Made by a program: the position numbers and the translations under genes
Notes under the pieces: model-generated
What the model was told of the DNA's origin: nothing
The model's database searches: none
Seen by the model: the letters and a program-made list of their open reading frames with translations, nothing else
Shown here: in pieces, positions 35,301 to 47,632 of the stretch
Position numbering within the stretch: the first letter of the stretch is position 1
Layout of the letters: each line of letters starts with the position of its first letter
DNA from: Heracleum sosnowskyi
Lineage: Eukaryota > Streptophyta > Magnoliopsida > Apiales > Apiaceae
Length of the DNA: 64,000 bases
Direction: 5' to 3'
Assembly: GCA_030848705.1 (NCBI GenBank)
Contig: CM061238.1
Location: 49,825,133-49,889,132 of the forward strand

Positions 35301-36320
35301 AAAGACAAGGTTTGCCAAAATTTGTTGAATTTCTTCCCAAAATCAGGGGAATTTGATCAATCTATTTACCTACTAGTAATGCTCGGATCTGATTTCCGAC
35401 CTTTCGGTTCTATCCTCGTAATTCCTTCCTGGTTTCCTGAGGGTGGTAAATCTCGTCCTCGATTCTGTCTTAGCGTGCTTGTCTTACAATAACATTTGCA
35501 TGGTACATATACCCAAAATTCGCCTTGAGATAATAAAATCCCTCAATGATGTAATAGACAATATTTCTAGTGGAATCGCTGGTCGTGGGGGATTGAAACC
35601 TCATAGCCAAATCAATTCCTTTCACTATTCTAGGCAACTAAGTACCCTTAATCGTTCGTGAAAATCTGAACATCTTGGTTCTTACGTATGCCGCCTCCTT
35701 ATGGGCAACTATAACCGACTACGAGTAACAGGTTTCGTTCAATTCGAATCAATCCACTGATACTGGCTATACTACCTCTACCTCTTCTGCTTTGGAGACT
35801 CTACTCCATTTTCTTTGTCATATCTCTTGATGAATCATGAACGATCCTTAAACCCTCGTCTCATCACTTATTTATCCCTTGAAGGTTCGTCCGGTCCTAT
35901 TGTACGACCTCAAGTAACATACTACATCTTTATCTATCAACACGTCTCTACAAGATTCTTTCCTTGACCCGCTATGGGGTCTTCCTCTAGATCCTCCTAT
36001 GGATCTTCCTTTATCGGGTCTCCGTCCATTTCAAGGAACGCATCATCAATTGCCTACTCGAAGGCCTCGGGGTCTGGTATCTCAGAATCCCATCAATCTA
36101 TAACTCATACGAATCGAGGTGACTAATCATGAAGTCCTAAGTACGGTTTCCCAGAAGAAGTCCCCTCTCGGGCTTCATCTTAAACAGTCAGGGTCGTGTC
36201 CTCTAACCCGACTACGAACTCAATTTAGGCTCTAGATGTTCTTATCATTCTTAAGGGTATTGTAAGACTCGATCTCCTATCGTTTCTGAGGACTGTAACC
36301 TAACTCTCTGATACCATTTC
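32319..36320 (-). pseudogene. Element C internal region with broken chromovirus remnants
   Basis: Nearly identical, in inverse, to B's internal region; a 104-codon stretch (33391-33705 versus 23715-24029) translates identically. From right to left it has the primer site (36306-36316), broken gag-side DNA, a fused gag fragment (33426-33629), reverse transcriptase (about 33200-33320), RNase H end (about 33040-33090), integrase C-terminus (about 32650-32900), chromodomain end (about 32400-32440) and polypurine tract (32319-32335). No frame is long enough to make a working protein. Confidence 0.88.
36306..36316 (-). other. Primer binding site of element C
   Basis: The minus strand reads TGGTATCAGAG four bases inside the 5' LTR border at 36321, complementary to initiator tRNA-Met. 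Confidence 0.9.
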
Positions 36321-39300
36321 TGTAACAGCCCCAAATCCGGGGTCAGGGATTTAGGGTTGTCACAATCCATGTACTCCTTGCCTTACCTGTATTACTCACA
36401 CCATTCATAATTCACCTGCTCATGACCCCACAATATATGTCTCACACACACACACACAGGTTAGAGTCTCAGAAACGACACCATACAATAACTGCGGAAT
36501 AAATAATTTTTATTACAATACCCAAAATGTCTTTGAATCTGTCACTGATACAATTTCTAAGTAATGTTACATTACCAACTTAGCCTTCGGATGCTCACAA
36601 TCCTCTCATACCATTCATATCTATACATAAGTTGAATACCCAAAAGCTGTAGCCTGATTCGATTGGTTCGTACTACTCTCAGGATCACTGCTAGAAACTG
36701 TTTATGGAAACGCCTTGCGGGGTATGTGCCGTCCCATTAGCATCCTGCTTCGCTGCTATATAATATATATAAAACAATAGCAAGAGTGAGCGATAGCTCA
36801 GCAAGGTAATGAAAGTATGGCATAATTCTGCCTTTAACTCAACCCAGAATAAAGCGGGTATAAGACAATAATTTGTCAAAATATCTTGATACTTAAATTA
36901 CATCCTTATCGGAATGTAATCCCAAAAATAATACCATTGTTGTATTTCAAATATCAATTTCATAATATTTCTGCAAACTTTTGCTATATTATGAACAAAG
37001 TTCTAGTATAAACGATGAGGTTTCAAAGTAAACCAAATATAACCTTTCCGAAAAATATCTGCTATATATGCAGAATATCAACATATAACTTAAAAGATGA
37101 AGTTATAAGGTGATTCAGTATAAACAACTCCCTTACCATAACTCATGTTATGTAAGGTATCCACAGAGTCATAACTCATAAATAAAAGATGAAGTTGCAT
37201 GAATTTATTGTCACTTCATTTCCAAACACTTTTCGACCCCCTACCAACATGATTGGTTCTTCACCCCAATACATGTTGCAGGAATATCCAAATTGGATGA
37301 TGAACCAATACTGGAGTTGCTACCGCGTCCGCTGTGCCTAACCTTACTATGATCAGTAGCATGTCGCACCGCTCAAATAGTTTTCTACATGTAGATGGAA
37401 GTATCACGACGGCCTGACATTGTCTACCGCCTTACTATGACCTCCCGCCCATTTGGGGCAATTAAAAGTTGGATGGGCCCACGCAACTTGACCACTTACA
37501 CCACTCCTAGTTCAGATGAAATCCATGACTCTGAAACGTAAAGATCGTCCTCATTTCCCCAAGTGTAACACTTGTTGATACGACTCCACTAAGTAGTTAT
37601 ATCTAGGTTGGAAAGGAAGATTCTCCAATATTTCCCAAGCTATGCTTGTTAATGGATATCGACTTGTTCCATGAATTTACCCCTCGATCATTGAGGTGGT
37701 AACCCAACATTAGACTGGCAGCAATTAAATTGCTCCAAGAAAATATATGTCCCTTGACAGTTTTTGAATTGAGAGTTTAAAAAGAGTAGTAGTCACTTAA
37801 ATCAGGTTTCCCATATTTTTGATAGTTGAGCGAGTATTTAAATCCTCTTTAAAAGACAGATTTAAATGGGAAAAACATTGTTTTGGGAACCTCTTTTGAT
37901 TTACAAATACTTAATAATATTTATTAAATAAGTAAATCTTAAATGAATATTTGAAAATAATATTCATTAAGTAAGTAATCCTCAAATGAATATTTGAAAA
38001 TAATATTCATTAAATAAATAATCCTCAAATGAATATTTACAATAATATTCATTAAATAAATAATTAATCTTCAAATGAATATTCAAAAATAATATTCATT
38101 AAATAATCCTCAGATAATATTCATAATAATATTCTTCGATTAAGTAAACCTCAAATGAATATCTGAAATAATATTCCTTAATTAATAAACCTCATTTGGA
38201 TATTCGAAAATAATATTCATTAACTAATTAATCTCAATTGAATATTCAAAATAATATTCATTAAACAATTAAATCTCAAATAAATATTCAAAAGTAATAT
38301 TCAATAAATAAATAATCCTTAAATGAATATTCACACTAATAATCTTTAAGTCAATAATCCTCAAATGAATATTCATAAATAATATACTTTAAGTAAATAA
38401 TTAATCCTCGAATAACAGTACCCGATATCTTTATCGGAAAATAACCTTTAACATATACAGAATTATAATTACTTCTGATCTAAAGAAATATCATACGCCC
38501 TTAACCTAGGGCCTTTATAAAAACCTGGCTTATAACTGATATCCCATATCTAGCTTATAAGCCAATTACCAAATCATTTCCAAGTAATAACCTTCGAATG
38601 AGGTAATATTCAAATAACATTCCTCAAATCATTTCCATGTAATTAATACTTTCTAGAAATATAATTAATGTTTAATAATAGCAGTCCTCAAAATAATTAG
38701 TACACTGCCGCTGGAATCCCTCCGGGTTTCCACGGCTATCTCCATATCTCAAATACTGACTCCCGGTCTAGAGTCGAAAACAAGAAGTATGCTCTTATCT
38801 CTAGAGCTACAAGGTATACCGGTTTATAACTACTTCATCTCAAAGCTCATATATAAGCCAAAATCAAACTCTATTTTATACAATATATAACATGTATCGC
38901 AAAACTATATAACTCCACACATGGCAAAAGCAGTAATATATAATCAATACTTCAAAGTATAGATTTAGAAAACTTGCCACAATACTCACAACAAAGATTT
39001 GATATATATAACTTGGGAATACACAAGTATTGAATATTTGAAAATATACCTACTCTGAACAATCGAGTAAGGTTTAGTAAACTTGCCTGATGCTCGAGAA
39101 GTGATAGGGGTTCGCGACGATGCCGGACAATCTAGACAAAGTCAAACGAAAACACACGGTTAATCCCCTCGATAAACCACTTATAACTCAATGCTTAAAC
39201 ACGTAAGCGAAACACAACCAAGGAATTACTAACTCGTTATAGGCTCATACTAAGTCCATGTTATTTGTCAAATTCTTATATCATAAGTTTGGTTCGAAAT

Positions 39301-41224
39301 CCATTCTCAAATCCAAGTTATACTTAACCATTTGGAACCTTGGTTTCTAAGTCTCGTTTTCAGTGGTTTTCACTTGCGCGACCTCGACTAAAACATTTTT
39401 ATAAAATCGAAAAATAATAGTTTTAATCCGAATCGTTTTCGTGAGCCTTTCTAACTGTCTCTAGTATTATTCCTCAAAGTTTCACATTTTAATATGGCTT
39501 CTAAGTGGTCCAAATATAGCCTCAAAGTGGCTGACCAGAGAAGGGTTGTTCCTCCGAACGACGTTTACTAAAACTCACTTTTCTCTTAAACCGTAAATCA
39601 TATGGACATGATCTTTATACCAAAACAAACCTTAAAACAAGACCTACATGTTCATGGTCAGTGTTGTTCAAAAATAATCCAAGACCAGTTCGTAATCCTT
39701 GCTCAAAACAGCCTTAAATCAAATGGGCATTACGACGGCTATAATCGTAACGTTTCCCGGTTTTTGTTATGTCAAAACCTCTTAAAACCAAATCAATTCA
39801 ACAACACAACCATATTTACAACATAATCAGTTTATATACTTCAAGAACATATCACCAACATCAACCAACAACAAGTATCCATCAAGAATTAACCATACAT
39901 ACTCCAAACTCCATAATCATGCTTATTCTTAAACATTACTAGAAACTTCACTTAAATCTCAACATAAATCAAAGGGTGGATGAGTGGTATACCTTCCTTG
40001 ATTCTCTACCAACACTAACCAGTGGCCACAACCACTCAACAAGCCTTATATACTCCTTACAAAGCTTAAACCTTAAGATTCAATCAAGAAAACAAGTTAA
40101 CAACTTTCGGAGTTACTATTCATCATCACTTTGTAAAATCCATATAAAATTGAAAAACAAGAGTTTGGTGCTAAGATTTTTACCAGACCTTTTACTCTTC
40201 ATAATCTTTCTTTTGAGCTATAGATCGCCAAATTTAAAGCTTCCTAGCTAGGGTTTTGAGTCCCATCTTCCCGCTGGACAGAAACTGGACAGTTTGGGGT
40301 TCTCCAACTTGGGGAAGGGATTTGACAAGGCTACACCCCTTTGCTGGCCATGAAATTTTGATCGAATGTTACCCATGGAGTGGAGAAGCTATGGTTAAAA
40401 TTTGGTAATTTAAGGATGGATAGAAATGGAGTTATGGATTTTGCTTTGGACTCTGTTTCTGCTGGGCAGAAAATCTGGAGAGTTCTTCTCTTTCTTTTCT
40501 TCTTTTCTTTTTCTTTTGTTTTTGGATAATCATGCTTGAAATGCTGATTTTTTTGTTAAAGTGGTGAGTCATCACATTGTCCTTGTCATCAGGACACGTG
40601 TCAAGCCATGGAGTATCATGGTGGCAAAGCAGGGACACGTGTCGCGCATGCATGCGTTTGGTTAAAGTAGCTTTACTGATTCGTTTCTTTTCACATGGAT
40701 GATCCAAATGTTGCATCCCTCGAATTAATCTTGTTACATGTTACTTCCATGTCTATATTTAATCCTGTCATAATTTCAATCCTTAATCCATGATTCGTTC
40801 GCTTAATCACTTAATCTCGTTATAAAGTATCAGCGGTTTCTAGAACCTTCGTTTCACTGTCTCACTGGTTTTCGTTCTAAATTCTCAAATCAAATAAAAT
40901 AAAATTTCAAAATATTAAATCCTCAAATCCTTAATTTAATATCTCATTTCTTGAATATAATAATATATAATTCGCTGCCCGGTCAAATACTACACCAAAA
41001 TAAAATTTGGAATTTCTGAATTCCGATCGTCTTTGCATTCACTTATTTACTCCGTAGATCACTAATATGACTTCCGAATATCCACACTACGTCTCGTACA
41101 TAGGTGGCATGAAAAACTTTGTTAATTCTCAAAATCACTATTCATCCACCAAATTCACTATTCACTGATGCACTTAATCATAATAAGAAAAGTTTTAATT
41201 AATCCAAAAATTCGGGTTATTACA
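36321..41224 (-). mobile_element. Element C 5' LTR (4,904 bp)
   Basis: Almost identical to 27415-32318. Hairpin block at 36787-36800, paired G-boxes at 40593-40602 and 40634-40643, AT array at about 37911-38410. No coding evidence. Confidence 0.95.
40593..40643. promoter_or_regulatory. Paired G-box palindromes in C 5' LTR
   Basis: Two GACACGTGTC palindromes in U3. This is the copy positioned to drive element C on the minus strand. Confidence 0.7.
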
Positions 41225-43721
41225 ACTGTTGTGGTGATAACTAAAGATTTTGAGATATATGCTATATGTGTATGATTTCGAAATGATTTCTATGATGCTA
41301 AGTCAAAGGTATTGACACAAGTTGAACTTATAAGCTATGGATATAGTAATATTTTGGAGCTGATGTGCTAAGCAAAACCCTCAGTAGGGGGAATATACTC
41401 TGCATTTATACTTTGGACCGGGAATGGTATCAGTTGTTATCTAGAGATATATTATATATTCTCTATATTTATTTTACATACTATGAATGGTATCAGTTGC
41501 TATCTAGGGTTATTTTATTGTGTTATTACAATTAATCTCGATAAGTGGTTTACAAATTAAAGATCATTCGGAGTTTAATCTATTAAGGGTATATTTTAAA
41601 TATATGATGAATAGTTGTTATCTACCCTTTTTGATAAGAAAGTACTTGAGAATTATTTCTAAATAAATATTCTTTATTAAACATAGTTTGCATTAATTAT
41701 TTAAAGCCCTACTTCTTAAGGAAGTATTTTGTGAAAACTATTCTAAACCCTAGATAGCTAATAAAGTATATTTCAGTCAATTTTTATTATAAATAGAGAA
41801 GGTTCCCAAATCTATTTCCCGTTTAAGTCTATATTCAGAAAGACTTAAATGTTCGCTCAAACTACAAATGCATGGGACCTTTCTCAAGATTTTATGTATG
41901 TTTCCAGTGGACTGCCCGGTCCTAAGCCTTTTTAAATCAATAAATTTATCAGTCTGGTTTACTACCATCAAAATGATTTTGATTACTTCCTCAAGATTCG
42001 AGGGGTAAGATCAGTGGAATTAGTTGCATCCATTAACAAGCGTCAGCTTGGGAAATATGGGTGAATTTTCCTTTCCAACCAGATATGACTACTTTGTGGA
42101 GTTGTATCCTTGGGGAAAAAGGGAAAGGAACTTCATGTTTCAGTGTTATGGATTTACTCGAACTTAGAGAGTATGTAAGGGACTGAGTAGCGCCGGTCCC
42201 CTAAGGGAATTACAATATGGCCGACGGACTGGTGAACGGGTCTGTTCTTCCCTTAGTTTATCAGAAATTTCCCGACCGTAGGAAAGAGGAGAGCAACAGG
42301 CCGACGGACTGGTGAAACGGGTCTGTTCTTCCTCATAGGAGAGTCACAGGCCGACGGACTGGTGAAACGGGTCTGTACTTCCTGCCTACAACCGATTGGC
42401 GGGGAGGTAGGTCAGTCAGATACTGTCTATTCTTCCCTTCTACGTAGAAAAAGATCAGGGGGATACAGCTTGCGACTGATCATCGTAGGGGTATCCTTGG
42501 CGCCCAGAATCTCCATTTACAGTTCAGCATCCATGAAAGAGCATGTTTCATGCAAGATTTCAGAAAAAGAAAGTTTGTTCCAGCTATTCAGTTTCATGAA
42601 AGTTTTCAGAAAGGTTACTCAAGAGTAATCCAATATAGTCCAGTATATGAGTTTATAAGGAAGAGTATGAATTTACGAAAAGTATATGATTTTATCTACA
42701 GGATATACGTGATCAGATGAGTTTAGAAAATGAATTGGAACTAAATTTACATTGTTTTATTTCCAGATTATATATGAAGTAAATGTTTCCTATGAAAGAT
42801 GATATTTGGAAATTCCTACAACTTCATCTTTTATTTTATGAGTTATGACTCTGATAAAACCTGATTAAGGATATATATGCACAAGTGGATTTTGGGTTAC
42901 GGAAACCTTATATTTTCCTTATAACTTCATCTTTTAAGTTATATGTTGATAGTCTGCTTATATTCTATATAGCAGATATTTTGCGAAAAGGATATACTGA
43001 GTTATCTTTCTACTTCATCCTTTATTTTATACTAGAACTTTGTTCTTAGTATGAATATCGAAAGTTTGCAGAATATTATGGAGATGATATTTGAAATACA
43101 ACAATGGTATTTTTGGAATACATTCCGATAAGGAAATGATTTCAGTATCAAGATATTTTGGACAAGTTATTGTCTTATACCCGCTTTATTTTTGGGTTGA
43201 ATAAAAGGCAGAATTATGCCATACTTTCATTACCTTGCTGAGCTATCGCTCACTCTTGCTATTATTTTATATATATTATATAGCAGCGAAGCAGGATGCC
43301 AATGGGACGGCACATACCTCGCAAGGCGTTTCCATTAAACAGTTTCTAGCAGTGATCCCGGGAGTAGTACGAACCAAATGAATCAGGCTACGGCTTTTGG
43401 CATTCAACTTATGTATAGACATGAATGGTATTAGAGGATTGTGAGCATCAGAAGGCTAAGTGGGTAATGTAACAATACTTAGAAATTGTATCAGTAACAG
43501 ATTCAAAAGACATTTGGGTATTGTAATAAAAGTTAGTTTCCGCAATTGTTGTATTGTGTCGTTTCTGAGACTCTAACCTGTGTGTGTGTGTGTGAGATAT
43601 ATGTTGTGGGGTCATGAGCAGGTAAATTATGAATGGTGTGAGTAATACAGGTAAGGCAATGAGTACATGGATTGTGACAACCCTAAATCCCTGACCCCGG
43701 ATTTTGGGCTGTTACAGGGGG

Positions 43722-46700
43722 GGTAAGGCTGGCTCGTAGGCCACCTTCCTGACGCGTCTTAAAATCTCAGATGGCCCAATGAATCTCGGTCTCAACTTCC
43801 CTTTCTTTCCAAATCTCATTAATTCTTTCCATGGAGATACCTTTAGCATCACGAATCGCTAACCTCATACTCTCTATCTTGTTTGTACAGAAATACACCA
43901 GCATAAACTTGTTTGTCATTCATCAACTTGCCATTTAGCTTATCAATAGCAGTACAATCTCTATACTTGCGGCTTAGTCCGCATACTTTCTCTGTCTATC
44001 TTGGTTGTCACTAGCCGCTTGTTGGTGAAATCGTTTGTCTTTCTAGTTTGTTGGACTGACTTGGGTTTTGTGTAAAATCTCGTCCTTTAATTCCCGATCA
44101 TTCGGAATCCATCTATGTCTCATTTTAATTAAGGGTATCGGCCACCACATTGGCCTTCCCCGGATGGTAGTGTATCTCACAGTCATAATCCTAGGTCAAT
44201 TCTAGCCATTTCTCCATCTCATGTTATCTACTATCACGGATAACTCAAAGCCAATTCATTACATTCCAGAAAAATTTGTGGGTGCATTAGTCAACCCAAA
44301 ATAACCTCGCTGAAAACTCGAAGTGTCTATTCCTAGTACGAATCGCAGTCTTGGGTATATCCTCGGATTTAACTTCCAACTGGTGATATCCAGTTCTTAA
44401 ATAAAATTGGAAATACACAGCGTCTTTCAACTGGTCAAACAACCATCTATCTTAGGCAACGAGTACCTATTCTTAATGGTAATGCTTGCTCAACTCTCTA
44501 TAGTCGATACACGATCTCCTACTACCATCTTTCTTTCTTACGAACAACACCGGGGCTCTCCACGGTGATACACTGGGTCTTATCATACCCTTATACAACA
44601 ACTCTTGTAACTGAGTCACTAACTCTTTCATTCCCACTATACTCTGAATACTTGGTATTCATTCTCATGTCATCCAAATCGATATCTGGTAACTCATTAA
44701 AACCTTGTACAATCTCCCAAAACCATTGTAGTTCCCTTTATACTTGGTGTCTCTTTTCTTGGCGTCAACCATAAGAGCTAATTAAGCCTCGTATCTCTGG
44801 CGTAATAGTTTCTTAGTCTAAACTATATTCAAGAATCTCTGAATCTGTCTCCATCTTTTATTTATCACTCTCTCTCTCTCTTACAATCAGTCTGGGCTCC
44901 ATTGGGTGTCAACCAACCCATCCTTATTATAATATCAACTTCTCCCAAGTCACAATACCAGCTCCCTCTGACTCCATCGCCAGTACTTATCTTGCTAACC
45001 CAGAGGTAGTGTCCATTCGTAAACAACTCCTCCAAAATCTCAATTCCACTATAGGGCATCTATCTAACACCGTTGTCACTGGAGTTCACGGCACATCTCT
45101 ATTCCTTTCACATATATCGATTGACACGCTTTCCATTATCATAATATCCTTGGGAGAATAAACCAATTTCATTGATATATCACTAACATTCTATTCGTCT
45201 TAGGGATTCGCTCCTGTCATAGGCGATTTCGTTGCGAATCTAATTCCTATCAGCGAATTTTGACTTATTTGACCTGGTTGGCCTCCCCTTGGAATTCAAT
45301 GAGGATAACAAAAATTATGGGGCCTTGAAAAGATAGCTCCCATATCAAGGAAAACGTCACACACTGGTGATCACATGGTTATGAATTTTAAGGTAACCTT
45401 ATTGGTGGTAAGAGAATTTACCGAGAGATCAACATGATCATAAGAACTCAACGTTGTGTGCCTCAATTGAGACATTACTAAAGGTAATTAGCCTTCTTGT
45501 ATTTCACAACTTACAAGTGATGGCGTCCCATCCGACTTCTATCACACAGACAGATAGTCCTTGTAGCCCCTATAAGTATAGGGTTGTTCGTCTCAGTGGA
45601 AGTTGAAAAATATGAAAGCAATTCGATATCAATTTAATGATTATCGTCTTTCGATAATATTTTTAAAGGAACACCTTGGATTAAAATTGAACAGATTCCA
45701 AAGGTGCGGTTTCCAAAGAAAAGAATAACCATAAAGATACTGGTATTCAACAAACAAGTGGTGAGGTATCACCATAGGGTCATTCATTATTGGAAGAAAA
45801 GTGAAAGTTTAAATAACATCATTTGACAGGGCTTTGAAAACCTGAAAATAGGCATCGTGACAGCCTCTAACACAATTGAAATTAAATATGATTTAACAAA
45901 AGTGTTATAAAATAACTTCGAAGAGGGAATATACCCTTTTAATCAGAATTCTTTCTCGGAGAGAGGTCAAGATAAATCATAGATTGGGAAGGTTTGCCAA
46001 GGTCTCTATGGATGCCTTTTATGTCGGCTCCTCTAACGGATAATCGTTCGATTCTAAAGCTTTTCTTTTCCACGCACCCTAAGTTGTTCGATACTTACGT
46101 CATTGCCGACTTATAATAGTCGCTAAGGATTCAACCATTGACCTTTGCAATCGCAGGGAATTCTATTATACTAGGCGCAAACATCTCAAGTAAGCGTTCT
46201 GTTCTATAAGAAGACTTCGATACCGTTGTCACCCATAACAATGACAATTCCACATGTCGACTGGGCGATACTTCGGAAGCTCGTTAGAAACTACAAGCTT
46301 AAATCTGGTCTCTATTTCAATCATCCTTATACCCAATATTCCTTCTCCCATATCAATCCCGTGTGCTACATAAGCTTAACACTTTTGGCACAATAGCCTT
46401 TTCATTTAAGTCAATCCCGGAATTTCTCAGTCCGTCTTGGTCCTTAAATATATTTCGCCTTTACCGTCCAATCTCAACTTCATAATTTTATCTCTACAAT
46501 CAATTGTAGCAATCAGGGTCTGTCCACCAACCCATATAACGGCCATCTTACCCAATCCACAGGGTTCGCTCTAGTTTCCACTCTCTTTGGTGACATCCTC
46601 TGGTAATGAGAAAGACAAGGTTTGCCAAAATTTGCTGAATTTCTTTCCAAAATCAGGGAAATTTGATCAATCTATTTACCCACTAGTAATACTCGGATCT

Positions 46701-47632
46701 GATTTCCGACCTTTCTGTTCTATCCTCATAATTCCTTCCTGGTTTCCTGAGGGTGGTAAATCTCGTTCTCGATTCCGTCTTAGCGTGCTTGTCTTACAAT
46801 AACATTTGCATGGTACATATACCCAAGATTTTCCTTGAGATAATAAAATCCCTCACTGATGTAATAGACACTATTTCTAGTGGAATCGCTGGTCGTGGGG
46901 GATTGAAACCTCATAGCCAAAGAAATTCCTTTCACTATTCTAGGCAACTAAGTACCCTTAATCATTCGTGAAAATCTGAACACCTTGGTTCTTACGTATG
47001 TCGCCTCCTTATGGGCAACTATAACTGACTACGAGTGACAGGTTTCGTTCGAGTCGAATCAATCCACTGATACTGGCTATACTGCCTCTACCTCTTCTGC
47101 TTTGGAGATTCTACTCCATTTTCTTTGTCATATCTCTTGATGAATCATAAACAATCTTTAAACTCTCGTCTCGTCACTTATTTATCCTCTGAAGGTTCGT
47201 CCGGTCTTTATTATACGACCTCAAGTAACATACTACATCTTTATCAATCAACACGTTCTCTACAAGATTCTTTCCTTGACCCACCATGGGGTCTTCCTCT
47301 AGATCCTCCTATGGATCTTCCTTTATCGGGTCTCCGTCCATTTCAAGGAACGCATCATCAATTGCCTACTCGAAGGCCTCGGGGTCTGGTATCTCAGAAT
47401 CCCATCAATCTATAACTCATACGAATCGAGGTGACTAACCATGAAGTCCTAAGTACGGTTTCCCAGAAGAAGTCCCCTCTCGGGCTTCATCTTAAACAGT
47501 CAGGGTCATGTCCTCTAACCCGACTACGAACTCAATTTGGGCTCTAGATGTTCTTATCATTCTTAAGGGTATTGTAAGACTCGATCTCCTATCGTTTCTG
47601 AGGACTGTAACCTAACTCTCTGATACCATTTC
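43722..47632 (-). pseudogene. Element A internal region, main part
   Basis: Reading leftwards from the primer site: gag-side broken DNA; a protease-side reading DIIIRMGWLTPNGAQTDC (about 44890-44945); reverse transcriptase N-terminus with MIRPSVSPW and APVLFVRKKDGS, then CIDYREL (about 44495-44590); YHQLEVKS (about 44370-44395); RNase H end HYHPGKAN (about 44150-44190); integrase C-terminal fragments (about 43722-44010). Frames are broken throughout. Unlike B and C, A keeps the protease-to-reverse-transcriptase stretch in its proper order, so A represents the less rearranged form. Confidence 0.8.
47618..47628 (-). other. Primer binding site of element A
   Basis: The minus strand reads TGGTATCAGAG four bases from the 5' LTR border at 47633. 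Confidence 0.9.

Larger units (their letters stand above)
27415..41224 (-). mobile_element. Element C: youngest long-LTR non-autonomous chromovirus, minus strand, TSD ACTGT
   Basis: Starts TGTAACAG at 27415 and ends TTATTACA at 41224. The duplication ACTGT is at 27410-27414 and 41225-41229. The two LTRs are exactly equal in length (4,904 bp) and differ at about seven positions by eye. The internal region is 32319-36320 (4,002 bp). It is inserted in B's 3' LTR. LTR sequence groups with A, but the array is longer and the part around 30850-31680 is different. Confidence 0.95.
16316..43716 (+). mobile_element. Element B: long-LTR non-autonomous chromovirus, plus strand, TSD GGGGG
   Basis: Starts TGTAAGACCCC at 16316 and ends GGGCTGTTACA at 43716, flanked by G runs of 10 and 7 that contain the 5-bp duplication. 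5' LTR 16316-21116, primer site 21121-21132, internal region 21117-25099, 3' LTR 25100-43716 (interrupted by C). It lies inside A's internal region near the chromodomain remnant. Its LTR shares the last ~60% with A and C, but its U3 half is mostly different, so it is a related subfamily. Confidence 0.93.
25100..43716 (+). mobile_element. Element B 3' LTR (4,802 bp without the insert)
   Basis: Parts are 25100-27414 and 41230-43716, split by C. The repeat block GCCGACGGAC is at 42220, 42300 and 42350, and the hairpin block at 43239-43252. Content as for the 5' LTR; no coding evidence. Confidence 0.92.
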
